Positions 55,824 through 64,000 of a DNA stretch of 64,000 nucleotides are shown piece after piece (the stretch's first letter is position 1; every line of letters starts with the position of its first letter). The stretch lies in contig NZ_JAFBGA010000002.1 of assembly GCF_016909575.1 (NCBI RefSeq), forward strand, positions 496,001 to 560,000, written 5' to 3'. This stretch comes from Streptomyces sp. HB132 (GTDB taxonomy: Bacteria > Actinomycetota > Actinomycetes > Streptomycetales > Streptomycetaceae). Made by a program: the position numbers and the translations under genes. The notes under the pieces are model-generated. The model was given only the letters and a program-made list of their open reading frames with translations, was not told the origin of the DNA and made no database searches.

Positions 55824-56190
55824 GACCCCACCCGGGGCCGCCCGCGGAAAATGGGTGCTCCCGGGCGAAGGCCTCGGCACGGTGAAGGGCACGGCGCGAA
55901 CGGCGGCGTCCGTGAAGACCGGGAGAGGGCCGCGGCGTTGACCGGTGGTACGAGTCCGTCGCGTTGCCCGCACGGCGGTCCGCAGCCGCCATCGCGGTAG
56001 CCTCATCAGCTGCCCGGCGGCGCTGCGGCAGGCCCTCGGGTGGGCCTTCGGCGGCGCGTCGCGCGGCCACCTCCTGGAAGGTCGGCAGGGCGCGGCCTGC
56101 CGAGCCGTCTCCGGGGCGCCCCGGCGCGCGCGATCCGCGCATCTTCCGCACCACGGCGATGGTCGGCGGCCGACGCCGGAACGGCCCGCA
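55824..56190. other. Gap with a doubtful small frame
   Basis: A 367-bp gap between two convergent genes. A minus-strand frame near 55880-56154 (V-R-K-M-R-G-S-R...) has fairly coding-like third positions, but its start overlaps nothing with a convincing ribosome site, so I do not call it a gene. Confidence 0.4.
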
Positions 56191-57006
56191 TCAGGCGCGC
56201 GGGGCCGTCCGGAGCAGTTCCTCCAGCACGACCGCGATGCCGTCGTGCTCGTTCGACGCGGTGATCTCGTGCGCCACGGCCTTCAGGTCCTCGTGCGCGT
56301 TGGCCATGGCGACGCCGTGCTGCGCCCATCCGAACATGGGGATGTCGTTCGGCATGTCACCGAAGGCCAGCGTGTCCGCCGCCCTGAGACCCAGACGGCG
56401 TGCGGCCAGCGAAAGGCCGGTCGCCTTGCTCAGCCCCAGGGGCAGGATCTCCACGACCCCCGGGCCCGCCATGACGACGTTCACCAGGCTGCCGACGGCC
56501 TGCTGCGCCGCTTTCGCGAGGGCGTCGTCGTCGAGCTCAGGGTGCTGGATGTAGACCTTGTTCAGCGGAGCGGTCCACATCTCGGCGGGGTCGTCCATGT
56601 AGAGGGCGGGGAGGGGGCCTTCCTGGACCCGGTAACCTGGCCCGACCAGCACCTCGCCGTCGAGCCCGTCCCGGCTCGCGGCCAGGGCGAGCGGGCCGAC
56701 CTCGGCCTCGATCTTGGAGAGTGCGAGCCCGGCCAGCTGCCGGTCCAGGGTGAGGGAGGTCAGCAGCTTGTGCTCGCCCGCGTGGTAGACCTGCGCGCCC
56801 TGACCGCACACCGCGAGGCCCTCGTATCCCAGGTCGTCCAGGATGTGCCGGGTCCACGGAACCGCTCGTCCTGTGACGACGATGTGCGCGGCGCCGGCCG
56901 CGGTGGCCGCGGCCAGCGCCTCCCGGGTGCGGTCGGAGACCGTGTGGTCGTCACGCAGCAGGGTGCCGTCGAGATCGGTCGCGACGAGCTTGTAGGGAAA
57001 CGTCAC
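56191..57006 (-). CDS. HAD-superfamily (Cof-type) phosphatase, coupled to serS
   Basis: A 271-residue paralogue of the HAD protein at 45782-46636, with D-L-D-G-T, V-V-T-G-R and G-D-M-P-N-D-I-P-M motifs. Its GTG start overlaps the serS stop (GTGA), showing translational coupling. Substrate unknown; a clean-up phosphatase for metabolites is the usual assumption for Cof enzymes. Confidence 0.9.
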   Translation of the reverse strand: MTFPYKLVATDLDGTLLRDDHTVSDRTREALAAATAAGAAHIVVTGRAVPWTRHILDDLGYEGLAVCGQGAQVYHAGEHKLLTSLTLDRQLAGLALSKIEAEVGPLALAASRDGLDGEVLVGPGYRVQEGPLPALYMDDPAEMWTAPLNKVYIQHPELDDDALAKAAQQAVGSLVNVVMAGPGVVEILPLGLSKATGLSLAARRLGLRAADTLAFGDMPNDIPMFGWAQHGVAMANAHEDLKAVAHEITASNEHDGIAVVLEELLRTAPRA

Positions 57007-58280
57007 TTGGCGACCGGCTCCAGCAGCTCGCGCCCGCCCAGGTACGGACGGAGGAGCTCGGGCACGCGCACCGAACCGTCGGGCAGCTGGTGATTCTCCA
57101 GGATCGCCACGATTGTGCGCGGTACGGCGCAGAGGGTGCCGTTCAGCGTTGCCAGCGGCTGGACCTTCTTGCCGTCCCGCATACGCACGGAGAGCCGGCG
57201 GGCCTGGAAGCCGTCGCAGTTCGACGCGGAGGTCAGCTCGCGGTACTTGCCCTGGGTCGGGATCCACGCCTCGCAGTCGAACTTCCGCGAGGCCGAAGCC
57301 CCCAGGTCACCGGTGGCGACATCGATCACCTGGAACGGCAGCTCGAGGGCCGTGAGCCACTGCTTCTCCCAGTCCAGGAGCCTGCGGTGCTCGGCTTCGG
57401 CGTCCGCGGGGTCGACGTACGAGAACATCTCGACCTTGTCGAACTGGTGCACACGGAAGATGCCCCGGGTGTCCTTGCCGTAGGTGCCCGCCTCGCGGCG
57501 GAAGCAGGGCGAGTAGCCGGCGTACCGCAGGGGCAGCTTCTCGGCGTCGATGATCTCGTCCATGTGGTACGCCGCGAGGGGGACTTCCGAGGTGCCGACG
57601 AGGTAGAGCTCGTCCTTCTCCAGGTGGTACACGTTCTCCGCGGCCTGGCCGAGGAAGCCCGTGCCCTCCATCGCGCGGGGGCGGACCAGCGCCGGGGTCA
57701 GCATGGGGACGAAGCCGGCCTCGGTCGCCTGCGCGATCGCGGCGTTGACCAGGGCCAGCTCGAGGAGCGCGCCGATGCCGGTCAGGTAGTAGAAGCGTGA
57801 TCCGGAGACCTTGGCGCCGCGCTCCATGTCGATGGCGCCCAGGGCCTCGCCGAGCTCCAGGTGGTCCTTGGGCTCGAAGCCCTCCGCGCCGAAGTCACGG
57901 ATGGTGCCGTGCGTCTCCAGGACGACGAAGTCCTCCTCGCCGCCGACCGGTACGTCCTCGTGGACGATGTTGCCGAGCTGCAGGAGCAGTCGCTTGGCCT
58001 CGGCGTCGGCCTCGTCCTGTGCGGCGTCGGCCGCCTTGACCCCGGCCTTCAGCTGATCGGCCTTCTTGAGGAGCTCGGCGCGCTCCTCGGGGGTGGCCTT
58101 GGGGATCAGCTTGCCGAGCGACTTCTGCTCGGAGCGGAGTTCGTCGAAGCGGACGCCGGACGACCTGCGCAGCTCATCGGCGGAGAGAAGGGCGTCGACG
58201 AGCGCGACGTCCTCTCCACGGGCGCGCTGGGAGGCGCGAACACGGTCGGGGTCCTCACGGAGCAGGCGAAGGTCAATCAC
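57003..58280 (-). CDS. serS: Seryl-tRNA synthetase
   Basis: A 425-residue class II aminoacyl-tRNA synthetase charging tRNA-Ser. The N-terminal long antiparallel coiled coil (about 30-105) is present, then class II motif 2 (F-R-R-E-A-G) with R-V-H-Q-F and motif 3 ending in [14 protein letters not shown] start. The downstream HAD gene is in the same transcript. Confidence 0.97.
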   Translation of the reverse strand: MIDLRLLREDPDRVRASQRARGEDVALVDALLSADELRRSSGVRFDELRSEQKSLGKLIPKATPEERAELLKKADQLKAGVKAADAAQDEADAEAKRLLLQLGNIVHEDVPVGGEEDFVVLETHGTIRDFGAEGFEPKDHLELGEALGAIDMERGAKVSGSRFYYLTGIGALLELALVNAAIAQATEAGFVPMLTPALVRPRAMEGTGFLGQAAENVYHLEKDELYLVGTSEVPLAAYHMDEIIDAEKLPLRYAGYSPCFRREAGTYGKDTRGIFRVHQFDKVEMFSYVDPADAEAEHRRLLDWEKQWLTALELPFQVIDVATGDLGASASRKFDCEAWIPTQGKYRELTSASNCDGFQARRLSVRMRDGKKVQPLATLNGTLCAVPRTIVAILENHQLPDGSVRVPELLRPYLGGRELLEPVAK

Positions 58281-58867
58281 CCCTCAAGGCTACCGGTGCG
58301 CAGATCCGTCACTCGAACCGATATCGACGAGCGTGGCGCTTTGCCCGAATTGCCGGAATCGATAACCCTGAAGGAATCCGTGGGCCTGCCGACGGGGAAG
58401 ATCGCCGATAAAAGGGGCTCGGCGTATCGAAAAGGAGCAAACGCTCCCGCTCCTTGACGCATCGCCGGTGCGGGTGAGGGGAGTTGGGGGCCCAGGGCGG
58501 GCGTGTTGTCCACAGGGGTCCATTGATTCAATTAGTTATCCACAGGCTGTGAGGAAGATCTGTGGATGCCGGACGAGATCGTTCCGAAAGCGGCATGCCG
58601 GGGCGCAGATACCCGACTCAAACCCGATCCGCGCACTCGTTCGGGTGGGTATTGCCCATCTTGATGAGTTGATCAACGGAATTCGGTCGGCACAGCTGGC
58701 CTGTCGTCCCATGAGGGCTCTGCGGTCACTGGGGCGATTTGTCGACCATGTCGCGTTGTGGTGTCGACTTGTCCCCAGCCCCGAGAGGTGCCCTGTGGAT
58801 AACTCTGTGGAACGAGAATCTGCAGGTAGGACCGGACGATGAAAATGCCGGCCCCTCTCCGCAGACC
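58281..58867. promoter_or_regulatory. serS upstream region with a DnaA-box group
   Basis: A 587-bp gap between serS and pheA, both on the minus strand. It contains perfect DnaA boxes TTGTCCACA (58506-58514), TTATCCACA (58536-58544) and TTATCCACA on the minus strand (58794-58802), with weaker copies near 58561 and 58769. No gene is convincing in the gap. This is the most box-rich spot outside 12.4 kb. Confidence 0.7.
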
Positions 58868-59803
58868 TCAGACCCGGCCGTCCTGGCTGCGGGCCAGCCA
58901 GTCGGACGCCTCGGTGAAGTCCGTGTCGGACGTCCCGATGCGCAGAGCGCTCACCTCTTCGGGTGTCACCCCCGCGCGCGGGTACGAACCGAGGAACCGC
59001 ACATTCGGGCAGATCCGCTTCAGCCCCATCAGCGCCTCGCCGACCCGGCGGTCCGCGATGTGCCCCTCCGCGTCCACGGCGAAGCAGTAGTTGCCGATGC
59101 CCTCCCCGGTGGGCCGGGACTGGATCAGCATCAGGTTGACCCCGCGGACGGCGAACTCCTGGAGCAGTTCGAGGAGGGCACCCGGACGGTCGTCGCCGAG
59201 CCAGATGACGACGGAGGTCTTGTCGGCTCCCGTAGGTGCGGACGGCCTGGCCGGGCGTCCCACCAGCACGAAGCGGGTCTGGGCGTTCTCCGCGTCGTGG
59301 ATCTCCGTCACCAGTGGTTCCAGCCCGTAGGTTGCTGCGGCGAACTCTCCGGCGAAAGCGGCGTCGTAGCGCCCCTCCTGCACCAGCCGCGCACCGTCCG
59401 CGTTGGAGGCCGCCGACTCCCACACCGCTCGGGGCAGATGGGCGGCCATCCAGTTGCGTACCTGCGGCTGTGCGGCCGGATGGGCCGTGACGGTCTTGAC
59501 GTCGGCCAGCTTCGTCCCGGGGCGCACCAGCAGCGCGAACGTGATGGAGAGCAGCACTTCGCGGTAGATCATCAACGGAGCACCCGAGGCCAGCTCGTCG
59601 AGCGTCGTGCTGATCCCGCCCTCCACGGAGTTCTCGATGGGGACGAGTGCTGCCGCGGCCTCCCCGCTGCGCACCGCGTCCAGCGCGGCCGGTACCGAGA
59701 CCATCGGGACGAGCTCGCGGGTGGCGGCTTCGGGGAGAGTGCGGAGGGCGACCTCGGTGAAGGTGCCTTCTGGACCGAGGTAGGCGTAGCGCGTGGCTGA
59801 CAT
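58868..59803 (-). CDS. pheA: Prephenate dehydratase
   Basis: A 311-residue enzyme turning prephenate into phenylpyruvate for phenylalanine synthesis. Dehydratase domain 1-185 (Y-L-G-P-E-G-T-F, then I-E-N-S and A-A-A-T-Y-G-L), then an ACT domain with L-L-E-L-L-Q-E-F and E-S-like R-P-T feedback site (Phe inhibition). Single-function monomer type, as usual in actinobacteria. The ATG is clear. Confidence 0.97.
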   Translation of the reverse strand: MSATRYAYLGPEGTFTEVALRTLPEAATRELVPMVSVPAALDAVRSGEAAAALVPIENSVEGGISTTLDELASGAPLMIYREVLLSITFALLVRPGTKLADVKTVTAHPAAQPQVRNWMAAHLPRAVWESAASNADGARLVQEGRYDAAFAGEFAAATYGLEPLVTEIHDAENAQTRFVLVGRPARPSAPTGADKTSVVIWLGDDRPGALLELLQEFAVRGVNLMLIQSRPTGEGIGNYCFAVDAEGHIADRRVGEALMGLKRICPNVRFLGSYPRAGVTPEEVSALRIGTSDTDFTEASDWLARSQDGRV

Positions 59804-59841
59804 ACGGTCACCCTAATAGCCCGACGGAGAGGGCCGGTGCC

Positions 59842-61158
59842 CTACGCCTCCAGCAGGCGCTGTCCCACGTACTCCCCGGAGGCGGCCCCGCCTGGCACGG
59901 CGTAGAGGCCGCTCGCCTCGTGCCGGATGAAGGGTGAGAGCGCGTCCCCGCGGTCGAGCTTGCGCTGCACCGGGATGAACCCCTTGAACGGATCGGCCTG
60001 CCAGCAGACGAAGAGCAGCCCGGCGTCCGGAGTGCCGTCGTCGGAGATGCCGTCGTGGTACGAGAAGGGGCGGCGCAGCATCGCGGCACCGCCGTTCCTG
60101 TCGGGGGAGGAGATCCGGGCGTGGGCGTTGCCGGGGATCAGCAGCTTGCCGTCCGGCCCCATCTTGTCCAGATCCATCGCGCTGCCCTCCGAGCCGCCGC
60201 TGAGCGGGGCACCGTCCGACTTGCGCCGCCCTATGACCTGCTCCTGCCGCTCGACCGTGAGTTCCTCCCAGTCGTCCAGGAGCATCCGGATCCGCCGGAC
60301 GACGGCGTAGGAACCTCCTGCCATCCAGGCGTACGCCGACGAGCCGCCGGCGGGCACGAAGATCCGCTCCTCGAAGTCGTCCTCGGCGGGTTTCGGGTTG
60401 TTCGTGCCGTCGACCTGGCCCATCAGGTTGCGTGCGGTCATCGGCCGGCCCGTCGCGCCCGGGGTGCGGTTGAAGCCGTTCATCTGCCACCGCACCCGGG
60501 CCGTCGACCCGGCTTCCTTCTGCAGGGCGCGCAGCGCGTGGAAGGCGACGAGCGCGTCGTCGGCGCCGATCTGCACCCAGAGGTCGCCGTCGGACCGCCT
60601 GGCGTCGAGCTGGTCGGAGGAGAAGGCCGGCAGCGGGTCCAGGGCGGGCGGCCGGCTGCCTGTCAGCCCTGTGCGGGTGAAGAAGGTGCGTCCGAAACCG
60701 AAGGTGACGGTCAGGGACGAGGGCCCGGCGTCCAGGGCCACCCCGGTGTCGTGCCCCCGGCTGTCCGACGGCTCACCGGACATCAGCCTTTCCGCGGCGG
60801 CCGACCAGCGGCGCATCAGGGCGGCTGCCTGGCCGCGCCCCGCGCCGGGCGCCAGGTCGAAGGCCACCAGGTGCCCGCGGGCCTGAAGCGGAGTGGTGAT
60901 CCCCGCCTGATGTTTCCCGTGAAACATCGCCTCCGTCGATCCGACCGAGGCCAGGGGCGTCGGGGCCGAGCCGCGCGTCGCGGCGTAGCCACCCGCACCA
61001 CCCGCCGCGCCCAGGACGAGGCCTGCCGCACCGGCCGCTCCCGCGCCGCCGATGAGCCGCCGCCGGGAGACGACACTCCCGCCGCCGGGGGCGGCGGCTT
61101 CGCGGTGGGCGGCGGCGGGGATGCCGTTATCCCTGAGGTCGTGCTTCTTCTTGCTCAC
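59842..61158 (-). CDS. dtpA: Tat-exported DyP-type heme peroxidase (DtpA/EfeB-like)
   Basis: A 438-residue dye-decolourising peroxidase. The twin-arginine signal is S-R-R-R-L-I at residues 31-36, followed by a hydrophobic Ala/Gly stretch. The DyP motif G-Q-V-D-G-T-N-N-P and a later heme-ligand His region are present. In S. lividans the DtpA of this locus works with ECuC and Sco in copper transfer to the oxidase GlxA for tip-glycan synthesis. The same neighbours here support that reading. A near-parS sequence lies inside the gene. Confidence 0.9.
   Translation of the reverse strand: MSKKKHDLRDNGIPAAAHREAAAPGGGSVVSRRRLIGGAGAAGAAGLVLGAAGGAGGYAATRGSAPTPLASVGSTEAMFHGKHQAGITTPLQARGHLVAFDLAPGAGRGQAAALMRRWSAAAERLMSGEPSDSRGHDTGVALDAGPSSLTVTFGFGRTFFTRTGLTGSRPPALDPLPAFSSDQLDARRSDGDLWVQIGADDALVAFHALRALQKEAGSTARVRWQMNGFNRTPGATGRPMTARNLMGQVDGTNNPKPAEDDFEERIFVPAGGSSAYAWMAGGSYAVVRRIRMLLDDWEELTVERQEQVIGRRKSDGAPLSGGSEGSAMDLDKMGPDGKLLIPGNAHARISSPDRNGGAAMLRRPFSYHDGISDDGTPDAGLLFVCWQADPFKGFIPVQRKLDRGDALSPFIRHEASGLYAVPGGAASGEYVGQRLLEA
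60912..60925. other. One-mismatch parS-like sequence inside dtpA
   Basis: GTTTCCCGTGAAAC differs from parS at one central base and encodes part of the DyP protein. It may be a weak ParB site or chance. Confidence 0.35.
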
Positions 61159-61163
61159 CCTGC

Positions 61164-63131
61164 TCAGCCGATCTTCACGTTCTTCTCGATGGTTGTCTGG
61201 TCGATGTCCGACGTACGCACCGTCACGGCGACCGTCCAGTCACCCGCCATCGGGATCTGTACGCCGCTCGACGTCCAGTGCCCCTCGGTCAGGCGGTCGG
61301 GGACGACGGGCAGCGGGCCGATGTCCTTGGACTCCAGGGTGAAGGCGAGCTTCACCTCGGGGACGTCCAGAGGGCGTTCGTCGATCCCGTCGATCCAGAC
61401 GTGCACGTTGTTCGAGCCGGTCCCGCCGGGCGAGATGTCCAAGCGCACCGTCCCCTTGCCGTTCTGGCCGCCGGTGTCGAAGGGAAGGCTCAGATTCAGC
61501 CGGCCGCCGGTCACCGGCGCGGCCGCCGGCGTGGTGCCGCCCCGGGCGGCCTCCTCCTCGGTGCGGCCGGGCTCGGTGGACGTCAGGATCGTCGTGACGA
61601 CGAGCAGCACCACGGCGATACCCGTCTCCACCAGCACGGAACGGCGAAGACCGGAGCGGCCCGGGTCGGAGTCGCGGGCGCGCTTCTCCTTCGTCGCCGT
61701 CAGAGCGGCGCGCTGGCGGGCGAGCTGGGCGGCGCGCTCCGGCGTCTGCTTCTCCTCGGCCGCCCTGGCCGGGGCCACCGAGGAGGCCGGCTCCATCGCT
61801 TCCGTCGTCTCGGCCGAATCCACAGCCGGAGCTGTCTCGTCGGCGGACTCGGTGAGCTCCGTCAGCCGCCCCGTCCACCGCCCCGTCCACCGCCTGGATA
61901 TCCACGCGACCCCGACGAGCACGGCGACGAGTGCCACCTTGACGAGCAGCACCTGCCCGTACCGGGTCCCGGTCAGCGCGGACCATGAACCGACCTGGCG
62001 CCAGGACTGGTAGAGCCCGGTCGCGGCGAGTACGAGCACACTGCCGAACGCCACGCGTGAGAACCGTCGTACCGCACCGCTCGTGATGTCCGGCGTCCGG
62101 TACAGGGCGACCAGCAGTGCGGCGAGTCCGCCCAGCCAGCCGGCGACGGCGAGGAGGTGGAGCACGTCGACGGGCATGGCGATGCCGGGCTGTATACCCG
62201 TGGAGGCGTGCTCGGCCAGGGCCCACGTACCGGCGATCCCCGTGGCGATGACCGCTCCGCCTGCGGCGAGTCCGAAGGTGAGGTCCTGCTTCTCCTTCTC
62301 GTCCTCGCGCTTGGCGTACGCCCCGAAGAGGACCGCGATGAAGAGCGCGGAGGCGCCCAGGAGGAGCAGCCGGGAGACCAGCGCGGCCCCCGGCTTGGTG
62401 TCGAGCACGGCCTGGAGACCGTCGAGGTCGAAGGCATCCGCGAGCTTGCCGGAGCCGGTGTAGGGGCTGCGCAGGAGCAGCATCACGAGCGTCGCAGCGG
62501 TCAGCGTGATCCAGCCGCGTACGACGAGCCGTTGCAGCGGGCGCGCCCCGGCCCCGCGCTGCCAGCAGGCGAGTACGAAGGCCGACCCGCCCGCGAGCAG
62601 GATGAATCCGGCGTACGCGGCGTAGCGGGCGATGCCGTAGAGCGCGCCCACGATTCCGCCGCCGGCGTCGTCCGAGGGCAGCGCCACGGTGGTTTCCGAG
62701 GGGGCGCCGACGGAGAAGGTGAAGGCTCCGGAGACCGGATGGCTGTCGGCGGACACCGCCTGCCAGGCCACGGTGTACGTGCCGTCGGGCAGACCGCTGC
62801 GGAGCTGGACGCCGTATCGCACGGTGCCCCCGCTCGTCAGATCACGGGGAGCGCCGTCGTCAGCCCGCTCGCCGCTCGGGTCGAGGACCCGGATGGAGTC
62901 GTCGCCCATGGCGATCTGCTCGGAGAAGGTCAGCGTGACGTCCTGCGGAGCGGTGGCGACCACCGCCCCGTCCTGCGGGTCGCTCCCCGTGAGAGCGGCG
63001 TGCGCGGACGCGGGGCTCGCGCCGGCCAGCACCAGACCGAACAGCAGGCTGATCAGCGCGGCGAGGAGCGCGACCGCGGCGAGCGGCCGTCGTGTCGGGG
63101 AGGGCCCGAAGCGCGGGGCGGTGGCTGTCAT
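61164..63131 (-). CDS. CopC-CopD fusion copper protein
   Basis: A 655-residue membrane protein. A signal peptide ends at A-S-A before His44, which becomes the free N-terminal copper ligand of the CopC domain (44-140). Eight or so CopD helices (about 155-420) follow, then a polar loop and a C-terminal extracytoplasmic YtkA-like beta domain. It would import or pass copper across the membrane. Located between dtpA (5 bp downstream) and the copper chaperone gene (13 bp upstream). Confidence 0.92.
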   Translation of the reverse strand: MTATAPRFGPSPTRRPLAAVALLAALISLLFGLVLAGASPASAHAALTGSDPQDGAVVATAPQDVTLTFSEQIAMGDDSIRVLDPSGERADDGAPRDLTSGGTVRYGVQLRSGLPDGTYTVAWQAVSADSHPVSGAFTFSVGAPSETTVALPSDDAGGGIVGALYGIARYAAYAGFILLAGGSAFVLACWQRGAGARPLQRLVVRGWITLTAATLVMLLLRSPYTGSGKLADAFDLDGLQAVLDTKPGAALVSRLLLLGASALFIAVLFGAYAKREDEKEKQDLTFGLAAGGAVIATGIAGTWALAEHASTGIQPGIAMPVDVLHLLAVAGWLGGLAALLVALYRTPDITSGAVRRFSRVAFGSVLVLAATGLYQSWRQVGSWSALTGTRYGQVLLVKVALVAVLVGVAWISRRWTGRWTGRLTELTESADETAPAVDSAETTEAMEPASSVAPARAAEEKQTPERAAQLARQRAALTATKEKRARDSDPGRSGLRRSVLVETGIAVVLLVVTTILTSTEPGRTEEEAARGGTTPAAAPVTGGRLNLSLPFDTGGQNGKGTVRLDISPGGTGSNNVHVWIDGIDERPLDVPEVKLAFTLESKDIGPLPVVPDRLTEGHWTSSGVQIPMAGDWTVAVTVRTSDIDQTTIEKNVKIG

Positions 63132-63144
63132 GGGTGTCAGTACC

Positions 63145-63591
63145 TCACTGCTTCTTCGGGCTGTAGGTGGTCTCCTTCACGGGGATGTCGACCGTGATGG
63201 GTTCGGCTTTCTCGAAGTGCAGTTCTACGGAGACCGTCTCTCCCTGTCTGGGCCGCTTCTTCAGGTCCGTGAACATGATGTGGTTGCCGCCGCGTTCGAG
63301 GTCGAGCGCGCCGCCGGCGGGCACCTCGAACGACGTGACCATCCGCATCGTCCGGTCCTTCGTCTCGTGGATGGACACGTTGTCCGACAGGGAACTGGTC
63401 ACCGAGGTGAGCCGGTCGGTGGTGTCGCCGCTGTTCTTCACGAGCAGGAAACCGGCTGCCATGTCGCTGACGGGCTGCGGCATGAAGGCACCGGTCACCT
63501 CCAGCTGCGGCACGCTTTCCGACGTACATGCCGTCAGCGCCATGCCTGTCGTGAGGGCGAGGGCGCCCGCGATGGCCGTGCGGCGGTTCAC
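63145..63591 (-). CDS. ecuC: PCu(A)C copper chaperone lipoprotein (ECuC-like)
   Basis: A 148-residue exported lipoprotein with the lipobox L-T-A-C22. The Cu(I) site H-x-M-like set is visible: H-E-T-K-D, then M-R-M and the closing G-G-N-H-I-M-F. In Streptomyces it hands copper to Sco. GTG start overlaps the sco stop by GTGA, so the two are translationally coupled. Confidence 0.93.
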   Translation of the reverse strand: MNRRTAIAGALALTTGMALTACTSESVPQLEVTGAFMPQPVSDMAAGFLLVKNSGDTTDRLTSVTSSLSDNVSIHETKDRTMRMVTSFEVPAGGALDLERGGNHIMFTDLKKRPRQGETVSVELHFEKAEPITVDIPVKETTYSPKKQ

Positions 63592-64000
63592 GGGGTCTCC
63601 CCCTTGACGAGCTCCGGGAGGTCCTCGGTGTAGTCCTCGGCCGTGGTGTCCTCGCTGTAGAGCACGTACCCCTTGTCGGTCTTCGGGGAGAACGCGATGA
63701 CCTGGGCGCCGTGCATCGAGACGACCGTGCCGTCCTTCTCCTTCTTCGGAGGGTCGATGCCGATGCCGATCTGCCGTGCTCCCGCCTGGATGGTCGGGAA
63801 GTCGCCGGTGAGGCCGGTGAAGTCGGGATCCTGAGCCTCGAGCCAGCTGCCCAGGGACGCCGGGGTGTCCCGTTCGGGGTCCGTCGTGACGAAGACGACC
63901 TGGAGCTCGTCCTGGTCGGCCTTGGGCAGTGCCCGCTTGGCGACGGCGATGTTGCTCATGGTCAGCGGGCACACGTCGGGGCAGTTGGTGTAGCCGAAGT
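63588..64000 (-). CDS. sco: Sco (SCO1/SenC) copper metallochaperone, partial
   Basis: The C-terminal 137 codons of a thioredoxin-fold Sco protein, cut by the right edge. The copper-binding C-P-D-V-C-P motif is at the very edge, and the second ligand His lies in the V-S-M-H-G-A segment. It delivers copper to the CuA centre of cytochrome c oxidase or to GlxA. Overlaps the ecuC start. Confidence 0.94.
   Translation of the reverse strand, partial: FGYTNCPDVCPLTMSNIAVAKRALPKADQDELQVVFVTTDPERDTPASLGSWLEAQDPDFTGLTGDFPTIQAGARQIGIGIDPPKKEKDGTVVSMHGAQVIAFSPKTDKGYVLYSEDTTAEDYTEDLPELVKGETP

Noticed and set aside
58468..58842. Open frame in the serS-pheA gap
   Set aside because: Codon use is not Streptomyces-like and the frame is packed with DnaA boxes; treated as non-coding.
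60912..60925. Counting GTTTCCCGTGAAAC as a fifth parS
   Set aside because: One central mismatch and a location within a conserved gene make it uncertain, so it is listed only as parS-like.
60055..62013. Long plus-strand frame across the DyP and CopCD genes
   Set aside because: Antisense to two well-supported genes with signal peptide and catalytic motifs; no domain is visible.

Overview
The window is a piece of a Streptomyces chromosome from the conserved core close to oriC. The evidence is the very high G+C with strong G/C bias at third codon positions, frequent GTG starts, SsgA and SsgR (sporulation proteins confined to morphologically complex actinomycetes), F420-type enzymes, actinobacterial cyd genes with a fused CydCD, and four perfect copies of the Streptomyces ParB site parS (GTTTCACGTGAAAC), which cluster around oriC. 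From memory, the gene order closely follows S. coelicolor SCO3899 to SCO3966. I could not check this by alignment.

Layout. 1-8.8 kb is cell-envelope work: the N-terminal part of an inositol-phosphate synthase, a PadR regulator with a 35-bp perfect palindrome upstream, a class A penicillin-binding protein, a GT87-like membrane mannosyltransferase candidate, an alanine-racemase-like protein and FemX (first glycine of the lipid II bridge). 9.0-14.2 kb is replication and translation: rpsF-ssb-rpsR-rplI, a MATE exporter and dnaB, with a DnaA-box cluster in front of dnaB. 14.2-18.0 kb looks accessory: a deformylase paralogue carrying a TTA (bldA) codon, a winged-helix regulator with a duplicated operator-like repeat, a poorly coding stretch and a class C beta-lactamase-fold hydrolase. 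18-25.8 kb holds small enzymes and regulators (HTH_42, GNAT, MarR with a divergent MFS pump, NUDIX, LysR, a Cys/Met PLP enzyme, membrane proteins and a cupin). 26-27.4 kb is ssgR-ssgA. 27.4-37.5 kb has a YibE/F transporter, thiC under a TPP riboswitch, a TerD-VWA fusion, a PPP phosphatase, a LacI regulator and an aromatic/HisC-like aminotransferase.

37.6-45.6 kb is a respiratory module: a perfect Rex operator, cydA, cydB, a fused cydCD whose GTG start lies inside a parS site, and a DevS/DosT-like GAF-GAF orphan histidine kinase. 45.8-51 kb contains a HAD phosphatase, an F420/LLM oxidoreductase, KptA and an alpha/beta-hydrolase-SDR fusion. 51.3-54.9 kb is a four-gene ABC-2 exporter operon (ATPase-permease-ATPase-permease). 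55.1-59.8 kb has a phage-antirepressor-like protein, another HAD protein translationally coupled to serS, and pheA. 59.8-64 kb is the copper-handling set: a Tat-exported DyP peroxidase (DtpA-like), a CopC-CopD fusion, a PCu(A)C lipoprotein (ECuC-like) and the C-terminal part of Sco.

The regulatory DNA carries the most unusual content: four parS sites, four intergenic groups of DnaA boxes away from oriC (12.4, 48.9, 51.05 and 58.5-58.8 kb), the Rex site, the PadR palindrome and the TPP riboswitch. I saw no rRNA, tRNA, CRISPR array, transposase or prophage.
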